DNA of 64,000 nt from Eumeta japonica (lineage: Eukaryota > Arthropoda > Insecta > Lepidoptera > Psychidae), in contig BGZK01001200.1 in NCBI GenBank assembly GCA_005406025.1, positions 1 to 64,000 on the forward strand, given 5' to 3'. The translations under genes were made by a program, and so were the position numbers. Below the pieces are notes generated by a model. It did no database searches. It was given only the letters and a program-made list of their open reading frames with translations, and was not told the origin of the DNA. Position 1 is the stretch's first letter. Each line of letters opens with the position of its first letter. Shown here piece after piece: positions 11,690 to 23,125 of this stretch.

Positions 11690-12175
11690 TACGTGCCGCG
11701 AACGTGACCGGGCACGGCGTGCTGGCTTCTTTCAAAAGCGGCGCGTGTCAATGAACCGCCGAACGAGCGCCCCGCGCGCGCCCGCGGCCGCCGCGACACC
11801 GGCCATCGGCAACTTTATGGCCCATCGTAGTGTGGCAGGCGCACGAATCGTGGCCGCGATAAATCAACACGTTTCCTAGAAAAACGGCTAGCTTTCCGTG
11901 CAGATATTTCGACGCCGGCGCAAACCTCCGAGGAGTTGGCCGCGGGGTGACGTCGGACGTGCGCGCCGAACGGGACGTTGAAAGCGGGAGAAGTGGAACG
12001 GGATATACCGATAAAAATTGTTCTCGTCTTCAACGTGCAAGGTCGTGGCTTCCGGTGTGAGGCGTTTGGTGCCACTTGTTTCGTGAATGCGCCGGACCTG
12101 CGTCGCAGGAAGTGGAGGAAAGCTCGCGCTTTTACGAATTACCTTAACGGGGTTCTTGTCGGCGAGCGATGACGT
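11690..12175 (+). other. CpG-rich island with open frame
   Basis: GC-rich block. From 11978 a plus-strand frame (no ATG; reads IPIKIVLVFNVQGRGFRCEA) runs to a stop at 12172, preceded by an in-frame stop at about 11947. A possible acceptor (TTTCCGTGCAG) lies at about 11902. The minus strand is open for 86 codons. No family recognised. Confidence 0.35.
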
Positions 12176-12179
12176 TTTA

Positions 12180-12880
12180 ATAGCGTTCGAAAGGTGTGGA
12201 AGCGAAAGAAATAATTAAAACGCGGAATGGAGAATAGAGCAGTTATGAATCAATCGTAGCACTAAGAATGAATATTGAGCGCCGTGACAAATTTCACTGC
12301 GGTTTTTCTAGACATGTAAATCTGTCCTCATGCGCACTGCAATGTTGTTGAGTGTTTAGAATCTAAAGAATCAAAATCCCCAATCTTAAGTAAAAGTTTG
12401 AGGGCGGACACGCTTTAACAGTAGGCTAATTAAAATCCTGAAAACATTTTTAATTGTTTTTGAATAATAACAATTCATAGTATAAATTGACTAATTGTGT
12501 GGTTCAGAATGATCTGCTCCTATTAAATTGTATGACGCCTGTGAACCTCAATACTGTTTAATTTCTATAAAAAAAGTACTATATACTACACGTGAAATCA
12601 GTTTCGTCTATACCTGATTCTAATATTTTAATAACACTTTTGTTCGTGAACGACGCAAGACGTCACTTTACTTACTTTTTTCCCGATATATGCACATCAT
12701 ACAAATAGGTTGATATTTTTGTCAAGTGCGAAAGATATTCTGTAGTAAATTTTAAAATTTTGAATAAAAATCAATATTCCTCGACATATAGTGATACTAT
12801 ATACTTTATGATCATACAGTATGAACTTAGTCAATGTAAAACGACGGTATGTTCTTGCCATTTCTAATTAGCCGTTTTAT
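12180..12880. other. AT-rich interval without recognised features
   Basis: No ORF above background, no repeat family member and no clear splice pair. A TTTACTTAC donor-like minus-strand sequence near 12668-12676 has no accompanying exon. Confidence 0.4.
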
Positions 12881-12959
12881 ACATGCGATGAGGACCCTCG
12901 ACGACCGCCTACAAACGAAGTACTATCCTGCCTTCACTGTTTATGAACCCGGGATTTGC

Positions 12960-13115
12960 ACTAGTGTATCGTGAGAACTTAGCCCCTTAACGGCCATCAC
13001 GCGCGAAGCCGCCGCCAGGAGCTAGTCCGTTATCGTTATCGGATTAATGTGTTTGCGGTGAGTGGTCGGTCGGGGTCGTCGACCGGCGCTGGAGCTGTTC
13101 ATTGTGCCCGCCGCC
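12960..13115 (+). promoter_or_regulatory. CpG-rich island with a plus-strand donor
   Basis: GC-rich block containing TTTGCG/GTGAGTGG, a strong donor with the exon ending at 13057. The upstream sequence has no ATG-led frame longer than a few codons ending there, so if used it would be an untranslated first exon. Promoter assignment is inference. Confidence 0.3.
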
Positions 13116-14044
13116 TCGATTCAAGGACATCTTTTACGTCATAAGAGATAATCGACCCGATCTTCCGAGCTGATACGGCGGGCGAAAGCTCTATATATTT
13201 TTTCGTTTTACTAAAAAAAAAAGCAATGAATATTCCGCAATATTTATTGCGATTCGCAGGGTTGGACGATCGAAAACTTTTCGCTCGGCGTCTGTCGATT
13301 GACAAATATGTATTTTTTGAATACACTTCAGAAAAACTCAATGTATTTGAATGCATGCAAAAGTGACGAGGCCGCGCGTGGGAGATAAAATAGCGTATTA
13401 AAAATAAAATTAAAGGAATTGGACGTACGCGGAAAATTCAAGATAGCATTTACTGACAAAAAACATGGGACTGTTATCACGCGTCATAACAAATGTCATT
13501 CGCGAACAAAATAAACTGTGCACATACTATTCTGTTAATGTTTTTGTTTTCGTTGTAAGCAGTTCCTATCTTTAACCCCATTAGGGGCTTAATCTATTTA
13601 TTTGTTTTATAAACGCACTTTAGCACAGGTAGCTTATTATAATGCTTCATACTCAATAATTTTAAGTGCTCATGTATATACATCATATATATACTTGTTT
13701 CAAACTATTTTAATGAATTATATAGAAACCTCACCATCTTACTTTCGCGGTATTATCTCAAACATTATGTTAGATAAAAGTTGCATTATCCGCGCCCGCT
13801 TGAAACCTCGTGAAATAATGGAAAAAACAATCAAATGTCAGGGGTATCGATCAAATTTCTTATCGGATCTAAGTCCTGCTGTCCATAGACGATGACACAC
13901 AGTTTTGAACTTCAGCTCGACCTTCGAGGTGAAAACAAAGCGAGAACGATCTTGCATCATCATAACTCCGTGCGTTTTTTTTTTTTCGTATAGAATTCAT
14001 TCGCGACTTTAAGCGAACACGCATAGCATAGTTACGCGGCCACA

Positions 14045-14180
14045 CGCATTTAATAGAACTGCATCGTCGTGCGTTTCGCGAGTGCCGCCGGCAGGGGGCG
14101 CGACACACGACAGCCCCGGGACGTCGGTCGTCGACCTCCCCCCTCGTACCGTCCCGGTGCGCCCGCCGCTAATGAGACAC
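14045..14180. other. CpG-rich island
   Basis: GC-rich block with open frames on both strands (130 codons on the minus strand at 14009-14401). On the plus strand CACCCCC/GTGAGG at about 14180-14190 is a moderate donor. No recognised protein. Confidence 0.4.
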
Positions 14181-14794
14181 CCCCGTGAGGTACATATTTC
14201 ATACCGATAATCGCTGATATTTCTTTGGGATGATGTTCTCGTTAATGGTTTTCGATGAAATCTTACCCGTTTTTCGCAACTAACTGGTATGTTAGAAAAT
14301 TCTAAAAGTGAAACGCAATCTTTATTTTCACTATTTAATGCCACTTTTGTGTTCGTCTTCGTATAGAAAAAGAAAAAGAGTCCATTTCGTAACAATGACA
14401 AGCTTGTTTGTGTACACAGCGTCGGAATAGAGAGGCGTTTGTATGAAAGGTAATAAATCGGACCTTCATGTCTACAAAACTATTTGTATGATGTGGCGAT
14501 TTCTCGCAAAATTGTCTGCTTTTATTTATAACTGACCAAGCAAATAAACGAAATAAACATTGATGTAACGTAATAGATGAAGAAAATATTGAAAATGAGA
14601 ACAGAAGTTCACATTATAAGAAACTGCTAACACGTCTATTTAAGGGTTTGCCAAGATTAGATACAGACTATGAGTGGAGACGCATAATCATTTTGCAGCT
14701 CACATGATTGGATGTCTATGGTTGGACTTTCTTTGCCCGTAACTGGTTTAAAACGGAAGACTTGAATTTTATCCATATCTTTAATTTTCATTGG

Positions 14795-15130
14795 GTACTA
14801 GCTTTCCGCCCGCGGCTTCGGCTGCGTGGACGTAGAATGTGTTCCTTCACCTTTTCTTTATTTCCTTCAATATGCTATCAATCTCAATTTCGTTCTCGCT
14901 TTTTATTGTGGTACTGTTTCTGATTTCGGTCCCGGTCACGCTCTTAATTCTAATTCCGGTCTCGTACTCGGTTTCAACCCTGATCCTATTCTCCATTATT
15001 CCCTGTCTTTCAATAAGTCAAACGCGTCGTCATCGGAAGGTCGGGTGTAGGTTCCTTTTACTTTTGAACATTGTTATTCGTTCATATTGTGACGTCTATG
15101 GACCTTCGACACTAGCGATCATTATTTGGC
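14795..15130 (+). repeat. Variable-body lepidopteran repeat
   Basis: Head CTAGCTTTCCGCCCGCGGCT at 14799-14818, followed by degenerate TTTCGGTCCCGGTC / AATTCCGGTCTCG units to about 14995. It is the longest of the three members here; the ORFs of 71-107 codons across it follow the periodicity. Confidence 0.6.
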
Positions 15131-15609
15131 CTTGTAACTTTTCAGGACAGATCTTTAAATGAAAATAACAATTTTTCCTGATATCTGAATCATTGAATTA
15201 GAATGAAATAAAACTTGTATACTCTTCAAAACAAAGCTCAATCTACCCGTGAAAACCGTATTAAAATCGGTTAAGTAACAGATAGACTGACAAAAAATTT
15301 AAAAGACATTTTTCCCTTATGCATGTCTTAAAAGACACATAGGATTATTCTGTTCTATTATGCCTATAGAATAAAAATATAGAGAAAACAAAGCGTTTTT
15401 AGAATTGTTTATCGATTATTGAGAGAATCTGTTGTGTGTGAAGCGCAAATATATTATTTGTGTACATGAAGCATCCGTGAATGCGGGTGGTAGGGCACCT
15501 ATTTTACTAAATAAATGAATGAAATGTTTGTTTAAAGTCTGCATTTATCGCGTCGGCTATTTATTTAAGACTGGTAGTATCAGGTCTATGCAGAAGACCA
15601 CGTGTCATG

Positions 15610-15730
15610 AATTCAGGTGGCGTCGATGTCGGCGGCGGTCCTATCGCGGCGCGGCGCCCGACGCGCGCGAGGGGCGCGGGGGCGACGCGAGGAGCTTACG
15701 CCTCGGGATTGTTCTAGACTCAAACGGTTA
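15610..15730. other. CpG-rich island
   Basis: GC-rich block. The plus-strand frame MSAAVLSRRGARRARG is Arg/Ala-rich, as random GC-rich sequence gives. No domain recognised. Confidence 0.4.
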
Positions 15731-16514
15731 GCTAACGGCATACACCCGTTTCTGAGCCGACAAATTTACTTACGAATCTATTTCTTACACGCAAAACAAT
15801 CAAAAACTGCGTTTCGTATTATTTACATAAATATAAAAGGACATATTCATAGATTATTTTTCAGATGTATGCTGATCGACTACTCCTTCTTTTTCAACTT
15901 TCTCGCCTAGTCTTTGAAGGGTGTCACCTGTCTACCTGTAGAAATTGCTATCGAGCAGATTTGAAATCTCATAAATCACACAGTCAAGGCAGCTATCGAA
16001 AGGGAACTAACTATAATTTTCATTCCTATACGTTACTATTGCTAGGAAGAGAACTTTTAATTTAATTTTTAAAACAGATTCTAGCTAGTGAGTGATTCGA
16101 CAGGATTCAGCGACGAATAACTTCTTATAAATCGGTGACCCGAGGCGCCGATCGGGTCGGGCGGTCGGAGCGCTGAAGACACGGCCCGCGCCGCCGGAGC
16201 GATATAGGTGAGTCGCGCACCGCGCACGCAACGGCCGGCCAACGACCGCGGGAACTTGTAACTACATCGGCGCCACAGCCGCCGCGGACGGCCATGGCGT
16301 AACCGCCGCGCGGACTGGTGCGACTTAGGCCGTTTCGTGGCCACGGGCCGCTCGCCGCCAGCGCTTTGAACCCGCACTCCGCAGAGCACGCCGTGTACTT
16401 TATTTAAATCCACTGCCGCATGCTAACTTTCTAATTGCGTAATGGTCGTTACGGAGCGCGCGGTGTATACAACGTCACGAAAACTCTCCGGCCGTTCGTC
16501 GATTGGGAATCGAG

Positions 16515-16817
16515 CTACGAACGGAAACATCGAAACAGACCACGGCTGCGAGAAGAAATCGTGCAAAGAAGCGATCGCAAACGGACAAACAAGGAAATTG
16601 ACAACGTGCCACGATCGCGCCGGCGAGCGTCGACCCCGCCAGCCGCGCGAAAGGGGACAATACGCGCCGTGCATGCCCGTCGTCTATTCAGCGCAGAGAT
16701 GTGGCTGCTCTTCCTCATATGGCCGTCGGCCGTAGAGTCCGGCTCGGTGGGCGTATACCGTTCACGTAAGATAGGCTCGAGCGGACGGACCGCGTCCTCG
16801 TGAGCCACACTCGACAT
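16515..16817 (-). CDS. Competing minus-strand ORF in the same island
   Basis: From the internal ATG near 16817 the minus strand reads MSSVAHEDAVRPLEPILRER and stays open for about 100 codons with high GC at third positions. Its N-terminal part has an ordinary protein composition; the C-terminal half turns Arg/Cys-rich. No family recognised. It overlaps the candidate signal-peptide exon in antisense; at most one of the two is likely real. Confidence 0.2.
   Translation of the reverse strand: MSSVAHEDAVRPLEPILRERYTPTEPDSTADGHMRKSSHISALNRRRACTARIVPFRAAGGVDARRRDRGTLSISLFVRLRSLLCTISSRSRGLFRCFRS
16699..16765 (+). CDS. Candidate signal-peptide first exon
   Basis: ATG (G at -3) opens MWLLFLIWPSAVESGSVGVY, a plausible cleavable signal peptide, and the frame reaches TTCAC/GTAAGA after 67 nt, i.e. 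phase 1. Signal-peptide exons of secreted and Ig-type proteins often end in phase 1. No downstream partner exon was found. The antisense strand carries a competing frame, so this remains tentative. Confidence 0.22.
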
Positions 16818-18109
16818 GTCCACGACAGTGACTCGAGGTGCACGCCGGCGACCGAATTTGTTTTATCGTCCGTTCGTCTCGCCGTCGTCGATACGCCCGA
16901 AAGTCCCGGCTAGGACTCGAGAATGAGGACCGGCTGTAAATCACGCGCCGACGCAGCGACCGCCGAATGGAATCTGACATTAAATATTGTCGAAGTGTCG
17001 CTGTTGACGCATTTATTTAACGGCGACGCCGCGGGCGCCGGCGACCGACGAGGGCCCGCTCGCTCTCGTCGGAGAAAGGCCCGAGAATCTCTCCGCGTTA
17101 CGACATCGCGGCGCTGCGAGGGGGGCGGAGGGCGGGGAAGCACCGCTGATGAAAATGGAAAAGCGCGAGGTGCAGCCGCGGGCGGCGGGCGGGGCGCGCG
17201 CGGGCATTCTCGTGCACTGGCCTATATGCAGTGCGACGACACTGCGGCGGGAGCGATGCACCCTAGTGCATAGTACCGCGTACTACATCGTCGACGCCTC
17301 GGCCGCGTTCCTATGCACACACGCTCGTCCGTTCACGACGATTATAGGTTACTGATGTGTCATGTATTATTTAAGATACATTCTAATTTAATTTCTTGAA
17401 TAATATTTGTTTCACAAGAGGAAATTATGCCTTTATTACTTAATGTGGTAGTTTACTAGTGTAATCGATTACTACTACTACAACGCCGAAACTACTATTT
17501 ACTACACATTAAAATTTTACATCTAATTCGAGTAGTGCTTTTATTAATTAGCGTTACCGACCTTGTAAATCTAATTTATTCTTTCACCAGTGAATGAATC
17601 GTTAAATCCAAATATAGATTGAGTTTCCGTTTTGTAGTTAACTAATAAATGATGCAATCAGTGCTCATTGAAATGTTGAAGTTTCGATAGCGTGATTTTA
17701 CAGAATTTATTTAAATTTTAATCACAGGTCTTTATTACGAGATAACGATTCTGTACGTTAATATTATGAAGTAATTCACGATCATCGAATGGTGGACATT
17801 AACAGACAACGCGGCCGCATTCGGTCGTTCATACGGTTATTAGTGTGCTAAAAGTCATTTCATTGTCGGCAATTGATGGAAAAATGCGAATGGCGTATAG
17901 AAAATACGAATATTCGAAACAGTATCTTCGGAAGCGCGAAAAGCTACGCTGGTAGTAAGAGTCCGCCGCGCTCATCGCACGCCGACGCGACGCCGCCGAC
18001 TCGCGAGGGATCGCACAGGCCGTCGACCTTTATGAAGCGATCACCGATTATCATCGGATGAGATATGATAACAATTATTATGGAATGTATAAACCGGTGG
18101 TGGACGTAC

Positions 18110-18161
18110 CTGCCACGGCGGTGACGGATGCTACGTCGCCAGGCTCTCGACTGGGATGCAT
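18110..18161 (-). CDS. Candidate alternative first exon, phase-1 donor
   Basis: On the minus strand, ATG with A at -3 opens MHPSREPGDVASVTAVA and meets GTGGCAG/GTACGT, a strong donor, after 52 nt (17 codons plus 1 nt). The frame is also open upstream to 18374, with an earlier ATG in good context (MAPAGGRGEF...), so the true start is uncertain. Upstream DNA has promoter-type sites. The exit phase matches 28034-28163. Confidence 0.4.
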
Positions 18162-18199
18162 GATAACGCGCGTCAGAATAGCTTGCGAGCACACGGCGA

Positions 18200-18330
18200 G
18201 GTGGCGCTGACGAGCTAGCGAAGCCGGTCGGCGGTTGTTTGGCGCGAAAAGCGGCAGCGTGAACGTGAACGCGTGGGCGCGGGCGCCAGTGCGCATGCGT
18301 CCGCCCCGTGACGTCAATGGCGCCCTGAAC
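18200..18330 (-). promoter_or_regulatory. Candidate CpG promoter with CRE and NRF1-like sites
   Basis: TGACGTCA (CRE palindrome) at 18309-18316 and TGCGCATGCGT at 18290-18300, close to the NRF1 consensus, lie within about 150 bp upstream of the minus-strand candidate exon ending at 18110. CpG-rich and TATA-less. If the upstream ATG at about 18357 is used, these sites would be transcribed instead. Confidence 0.35.
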
Positions 18331-18654
18331 TCTCCCCGACCCCCTGCCGGTGCCATTACTAAGTCTTTGATCATTTATTATTAAAATACAAATTTAAACA
18401 AAATGCACTACAAAGATAATTTTTGTGCCGTAATTCGTCATTTTGTGTTAAACCACAAGTAAAATGTATATCCGACCTTTTTATGTTATTAATTGAATGA
18501 TTTTAGATTTTTTTAGTCTTATTTTATTTTTAAATTTTCAATATACGTATAGGATTCATAAAGGAACGTAAATTATCTAGGCTACGAAGTGAATTACATT
18601 ACATATTTATTATGTTTCAAAACAATGACATTTAAAAAAGGTTACCAAGTGAGC

Positions 18655-18805
18655 AAATGGGCGAGTGGGCGCCCGCATTTCGGTAGTTAGGGTTGGGGCA
18701 CAAAGTTGGGCGAGTGGTCGGCGGCGCGGGGCGGGCGGGGCGGGCGGGGGCAGCGGGCGCCCAGAGTTCACGGTCGCCGCTCCGCCCGCGCTCCTGCCTG
18801 CCACC
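18655..18805. other. CpG-rich island
   Basis: GC-rich block with a run of GGCGGG/GGGCGG motifs (Sp/KLF-type GC boxes) at about 18719-18760. Short ORFs on both strands look compositional. Confidence 0.4.
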
Positions 18806-19679
18806 CATCGGGCGATCCGTACACAAACTTCAAGCTCATTAATTTATAACACGGATACCGTTTAATGAAATTCAATACAGTAAACATAATTCATAATATT
18901 ATATAATTGTACTATTAGTCTAATTCAATATATCGAAAACTCACATTTTAGTAGCTTGCAAAAAATATGGATGTATTTCATTTTAGCGCAACTATTGTAT
19001 AATGGTTAAAAATAAATAATGGATATAATATTGTGATGTAAGAAAATATCTATAGTTAATTGTAATTTATTAGTTACTGTAATCAAAGTAAATAAAAATT
19101 TAGTTTCCAAATACTTCAAATTATTTCAAAACACAATCACAACTTTTTTCAAGGAAGTAATTGAAATCATTATGGTGAACCTATAATTTAAAAGAAACAT
19201 ATACACTTTTATTATAATAATGGTGGTTTTTTGTATTTAAATTCAAAAATGAATGTTAGTTAAGCGCGCAGCGACATCTAACGCAATTTTGTAGCTGTAC
19301 TACTGAACACTAGATGGCGCGAACTAAGTTTGTTATATCGTTTTAAAACTTCGATTCAATGAAAATATTTGTGAATAGTTGTAACGAAACTAATTTTGTT
19401 TGAATGTTAAAAAAAATTAAATGTTTATGAAGGTGTTATTTTATAAATTTCTTAAATACGTATTTTCTTTTATTAAATTTAATTACCTACTTTCAATGTG
19501 ATCAACTTGGCCCCTTAGGGTTCAAGTTGACCACATATAAATAATTTATATAGCTTTCCTCACAAATAAACAGTTGGTGCTCGACAACAAGTCTTTATCA
19601 ATTTTTAATTTATATCGATTAATTTTCAAATTATTAATGCATTATCGTACGTCTAGTGTTACATCGCATAGGGGATGCA

Positions 19680-19940
19680 CAGCCCCAGGTAGCGGCGTGA
19701 CACGGTTAGGGCGATGCTATCCAGCAGCCCGGAAAGTTCGTCGGGGCCGGGCGGAGCGGGGGCTCTGAGGTCGATGCCCTCGCGCTCCCTAACCTACTCC
19801 GAGCCGTATTTGGAGCGCGTAGGCCGCACCGCACACCACTCGGCCTCATTACCGCCGATCTACCATTTAGGTCACCCGCCCGAATCTAGGTACAAGCCGA
19901 TTCAGAAAACTCACTTGAATCATAACAATCGATTATAATA
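19680..19940 (+). CDS. Unassigned ORF in a CpG-rich island
   Basis: Plus-strand ATG at 19714 opens 74 codons beginning MLSSSPESSSGPGGAGALRS. It is Ser/Pro-rich with balanced composition and later LTYSEPYLERVGRTAHHSAS, more protein-like than most islands. The antisense strand also has a good frame (reads DELSGLLDSIALTVSRRYLG to a TAA), which would suit a terminal exon. Strand is unresolved and no family is recognised. Confidence 0.25.
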
Positions 19941-20017
19941 TCGGGTCGTGGAGACCGGCTCTCGCGAATTGATTGTGATACGACTGGAGTTTCATTGAAT
20001 ATAATAAAGTTATTTAC

Positions 20018-20155
20018 AGTATCGCGTCGGAAATACTTAAGTACTCGGTATTGTGCCGTGGTGGTCGCTCTGTCAACCGGCGTCTTAGCCTAGTCGTTTC
20101 GAATAAGTCGTTAGCTCGCCGATGTCAGTTTTATTTATTTACTTCCATAGCTTAA
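20018..20155 (+). CDS. Candidate exon after a plus-strand acceptor
   Basis: AAGTTATTTACAG ends at 20017, and one frame of the following sequence (IASEILKYSVLCRGGRSVNR...) is open for 44 codons to TAA. The acceptor has a modest pyrimidine tract. This is just as likely chance. Confidence 0.12.
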   Translation, partial: SIASEILKYSVLCRGGRSVNRRLSLVVSNKSLARRCQFYLFTSIA

Positions 20156-20167
20156 CTTTAGTGAGCT

Positions 20168-20772
20168 ATTTTTAAGGTATCGTAGCCAATATGGTAAAAA
20201 AGGGAGCCTTATAATTTCGTCATTTCTGTCTCTCCGTCCGTCCGTCCGTTAATGTCACAGGCACTTTACTCAAAATCTATAAGATGTATATTACTGAAAC
20301 TATAATTGCTCTAAAAGTAGCATAAGTCGTGTCCTCTCTCATTTTCTTTGAAACCGTATGTTCAAAAATATGAAAAATTTATAATGGTAATGCTTAATAA
20401 ATACTTTCAACGAAAATATTTTCAACATGATCGTATCTACCGTTTTTGAATTCTTGCCGAAAAACTGCGACTCTCAACAAAAGGAGGTAAGTGCTATTAA
20501 GATACGTTCTTTTGCAAGTGCACTTTTTTACATCGTATTTTTACATTTTGAACTATAGATAGTGTTTTAAATTACGGCTAAGTCAGCACTGTTACTTGAA
20601 GAGTAATAGTCGATATACTATTTGTTTCTCTAGTCACAGGCCATCAAAATGCTTATATCTATCCTGCGTGGGATATACAAAAAAAGCAACAATGTAGTTT
20701 TTTTCATCTGTAGTTACGGTTACGGAACACTATACAAAGCATGGTCCGGAATGCTTTTAGCCGGTTTTTTTC
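20168..20772 (-). mobile_element. CCGG-head lepidopteran retroposon, copy 2
   Basis: Reverse-complement layout of 7814-8513: CTTTTAGCCGGTTTTTTTC at the right end is the head, and CCGTCCGTCCGTCCGTT at 20237-20253 with TTTAAGGTATCGTAGCC at the left are the tail. A GTAAGTGC donor-like sequence near 20487 lies inside the element. Confidence 0.65.
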
Positions 20773-21134
20773 ATTCATAACTTTGGCGCACGTTCATATC
20801 GCAACGATTATATTAAAACCCTCTAACTACAAACAAATCAGAAAATTGAGAGCTACATAAAGTAATTGCATGAATCGATAAAATATATATTATGAAAATT
20901 TTGCATTACGCCTATAAATTTCCTCTTTTAAGTGACAATCCAAACTGAAATAAACGGAAAAATGTATTAAAAGTACATGTTTTAAAAAGAATTAGCGTAA
21001 GGTGCAATCCAGGTACCCGAATTTTATTTTTCTCTACTTTCTGAGTGATAAAACGAAGAGTTACGTCAAAAGTTCAGCAATTTAATTACTCAGTTATAAA
21101 CTAGATTTTTTTGCACAAGCGTGTCGAATATTAA

Positions 21135-21335
21135 CGGGCGGCTACCGGGCGGGCCGACGTCCCTCCGCCCGCGCCCGCGCCGCCCGCCCTCTCATCACGG
21201 CGGGAGCGTTGCGCTCGCTGGCGGTTACATAAGGCGGCGGCAACAATAAGTGACGCGCACGGCGCGTGCGTCGACTGCATCGCGTAACGCAAGCCTTGCG
21301 TTTGCCGCTCTCGCGCTATTTACTCGACTGATTTA
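21135..21335. promoter_or_regulatory. CpG-rich island
   Basis: GC-rich block with an AACGCAAG/CTTGCGTT inverted repeat at about 21287-21303 and a TTACATAAGG sequence. Possible promoter or enhancer; no exon evident. Confidence 0.35.
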
Positions 21336-21680
21336 CGTCAAAGTTTAGTAGGACGACTTCATCCGCCGTTTATTCTCGTTGAATGGGTTATATTTTTATT
21401 ATCGTCATTGTCTATCGTAGACTTTTTGAACGAACCAAACTGGAACGTAATTCATAAACGGCAGCTGATTGAAATTAGAATAACAATTCGTTTAACACTT
21501 ATATGCTGTTACCTTTCGCATCCCCCTTGATGTCGTAAAAATCCATTCCTAATACCGGCTTACATCTCTTCGACCCATTTTCGATAACCTACTGACAATT
21601 TAAATCACAGACTTAGAATGGGTATGCGAGAGTGTCGATTCTAATTTAGTTCATTTACCGACGTATTCGAAAAAAAAAAA

Positions 21681-21893
21681 ATGAGGCAACGGAAACAGTC
21701 CACTCCATGGGCGCTCACCGCCGGGTCGTCGAGTGTCGTTGCGGGTTACCGGGTTAGCTCGCAGCCGTCACACGAAATAGAGAACGGCCGCGGCCATCCT
21801 AAAGGCGTTGCCACACGCGCGCCGCGTCCTCGGCGGCCGCCAAGGCACTTTCGAATCTTACCCACGGCTCTGCTTTATCGTGAAATATTCTGA
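21681..21893 (+). CDS. Unassigned small ORF with strong start context
   Basis: AAAAAAATGAGG starts 70 codons (MRQRKQSTPWALTAGSSSVV...), basic and Ser/Arg/Pro-rich, ending in TGA. It lies in a second GC-rich patch 350 bp right of the 21.1-21.3 kb island. The minus strand has a moderate donor (CCGGCG/GTGAGC) here. No domain recognised. Confidence 0.2.
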   Translation: MRQRKQSTPWALTAGSSSVVAGYRVSSQPSHEIENGRGHPKGVATRAPRPRRPPRHFRILPTALLYREIF

Positions 21894-22717
21894 AGTATGT
21901 GCCGGATAGACCTTCGGATACACGTCCACCTAATGTATTTATTATTATTGTGTAGGTACACAAATACATGATGACCGCTTTTTGATTATAAAAAAAAATT
22001 TAAACTGAATTTTTAAAAGAAGTCCTACGTGCTCGACTAAAGCGCAGTCTAGAAATAATTTGTGGAAATTTTTGCAAAAGCGTCGAAATTTCAAATCATT
22101 AACATGTATTAAGTTATTATATTATGAAACAGGATACTTATTTCGTAAATTTTCATTAAGTACATCATCGTTGAAAACGAGAAAAATTATGTATATTCTT
22201 AAAAATAAAACTGCAAAAAAAAAATTAAATATTTTAACACAGAATATTTCATGGACATATTTTGACCATGAATACAGGAAAAATCATATAAAAAGAAAAA
22301 TGCCTTTTTAATTAATATTATCACATTAATAAAAAAAGGTATTGAAAAAAACTGTGTACATACTCCTTTATAACTGTGTGCACACCTGTATAAATGTTAA
22401 CAATTATATTTTTTCTAGCGTGATTAAAAAGGTGAGAAATGGGATTGATATAGATTCGATTGACTCATATATTGTTTGCAAATCTCATCTTTTAAATTGT
22501 TTCAATTTAAATCAACAAGTCGTGTCGCTCACGTCAGGGTTACTAGGTTAAAAACATTCTGTGTTGATGTTCACAAATGGACCGGGTTTCAAAAAAAAAT
22601 ATGAAAGACGCTAACAAACGAACACTTCTTTACGCATTTACATAGGTGAGGATAAGTAGGTATTTTGCATATAAACTTATCTATACGCATTAATATGTCG
22701 GAAGGCGATGAATTGTA

Positions 22718-23125
22718 CTAGGCGTTCTTTGCCATGGAGCGTGTGCAGAAGATTTTAGCAGCTTTAGTCGTCACGTTGCAAATGTTGAAATAATATCGGG
22801 TGTGCAATGGGTATTTTCCGCGGAGTGTGCGCGAGGGCCGCACCGCGCCGATCGGGGTCAGGGCGGCGCGGCCGTCGACCCGCGGCCTCGCCCGCCCGCG
22901 CCGCCCGCCCGCGGCGGGCCGCAGCTTATCCTTTACTTTCGCCGAGTCGACGACCGATTTATGCATCTCGGACGCATGGAGCGTGACGCGATCGATTATC
23001 GGAGCGCAGGCTGCAGCTATGCGCGGCTTCAGGTGCCCGCGCGCCTTAAGATGCCGTGCACCTGTTGTCGAAGTCGCGACCGACTTTTGATAGTTCAATA
23101 AATAGTGTATTAAACTATTTCTCAT
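22718..23125 (-). CDS. Unassigned 135-codon ORF across a CpG-rich island
   Basis: Minus-strand ATG at 23125 opens MRNSLIHYLLNYQKSVATST and stays open through the 22.82-23.06 kb island to TAG. It is the longest ATG-started frame outside the LINE copies and extends into AT-rich flank, which is slightly more than composition predicts. It has no recognised domain, and plus-strand frames of 96-99 codons overlap it. Confidence 0.2.
   Translation of the reverse strand: MRNSLIHYLLNYQKSVATSTTGARHLKARGHLKPRIAAACAPIIDRVTLHASEMHKSVVDSAKVKDKLRPAAGGRRGRARPRVDGRAALTPIGAVRPSRTLRGKYPLHTRYYFNICNVTTKAAKIFCTRSMAKNA

Larger units (their letters stand above)
16080..17340. promoter_or_regulatory. Largest CpG-rich island; candidate promoter region
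   Basis: About 1.25 kb of continuously CpG-rich DNA, the longest such block here, with many 60-120-codon ORFs on both strands. Length and density suggest a promoter/first-exon region of a regulated gene. Two competing coding readings are listed separately (16699-16765 plus; 16515-16817 minus). No TATA box seen. Confidence 0.45.

Noticed and set aside
14839..15162. 107-codon 'membrane protein' ORF
   Set aside because: It is the translation of a pyrimidine-rich degenerate repeat, which gives Phe/Ser/Leu by composition.
20480..20500. Strong plus-strand donor GGAG/GTAAGTGC
   Set aside because: It is inside a reverse CCGG-head retroposon and has no accompanying exon.
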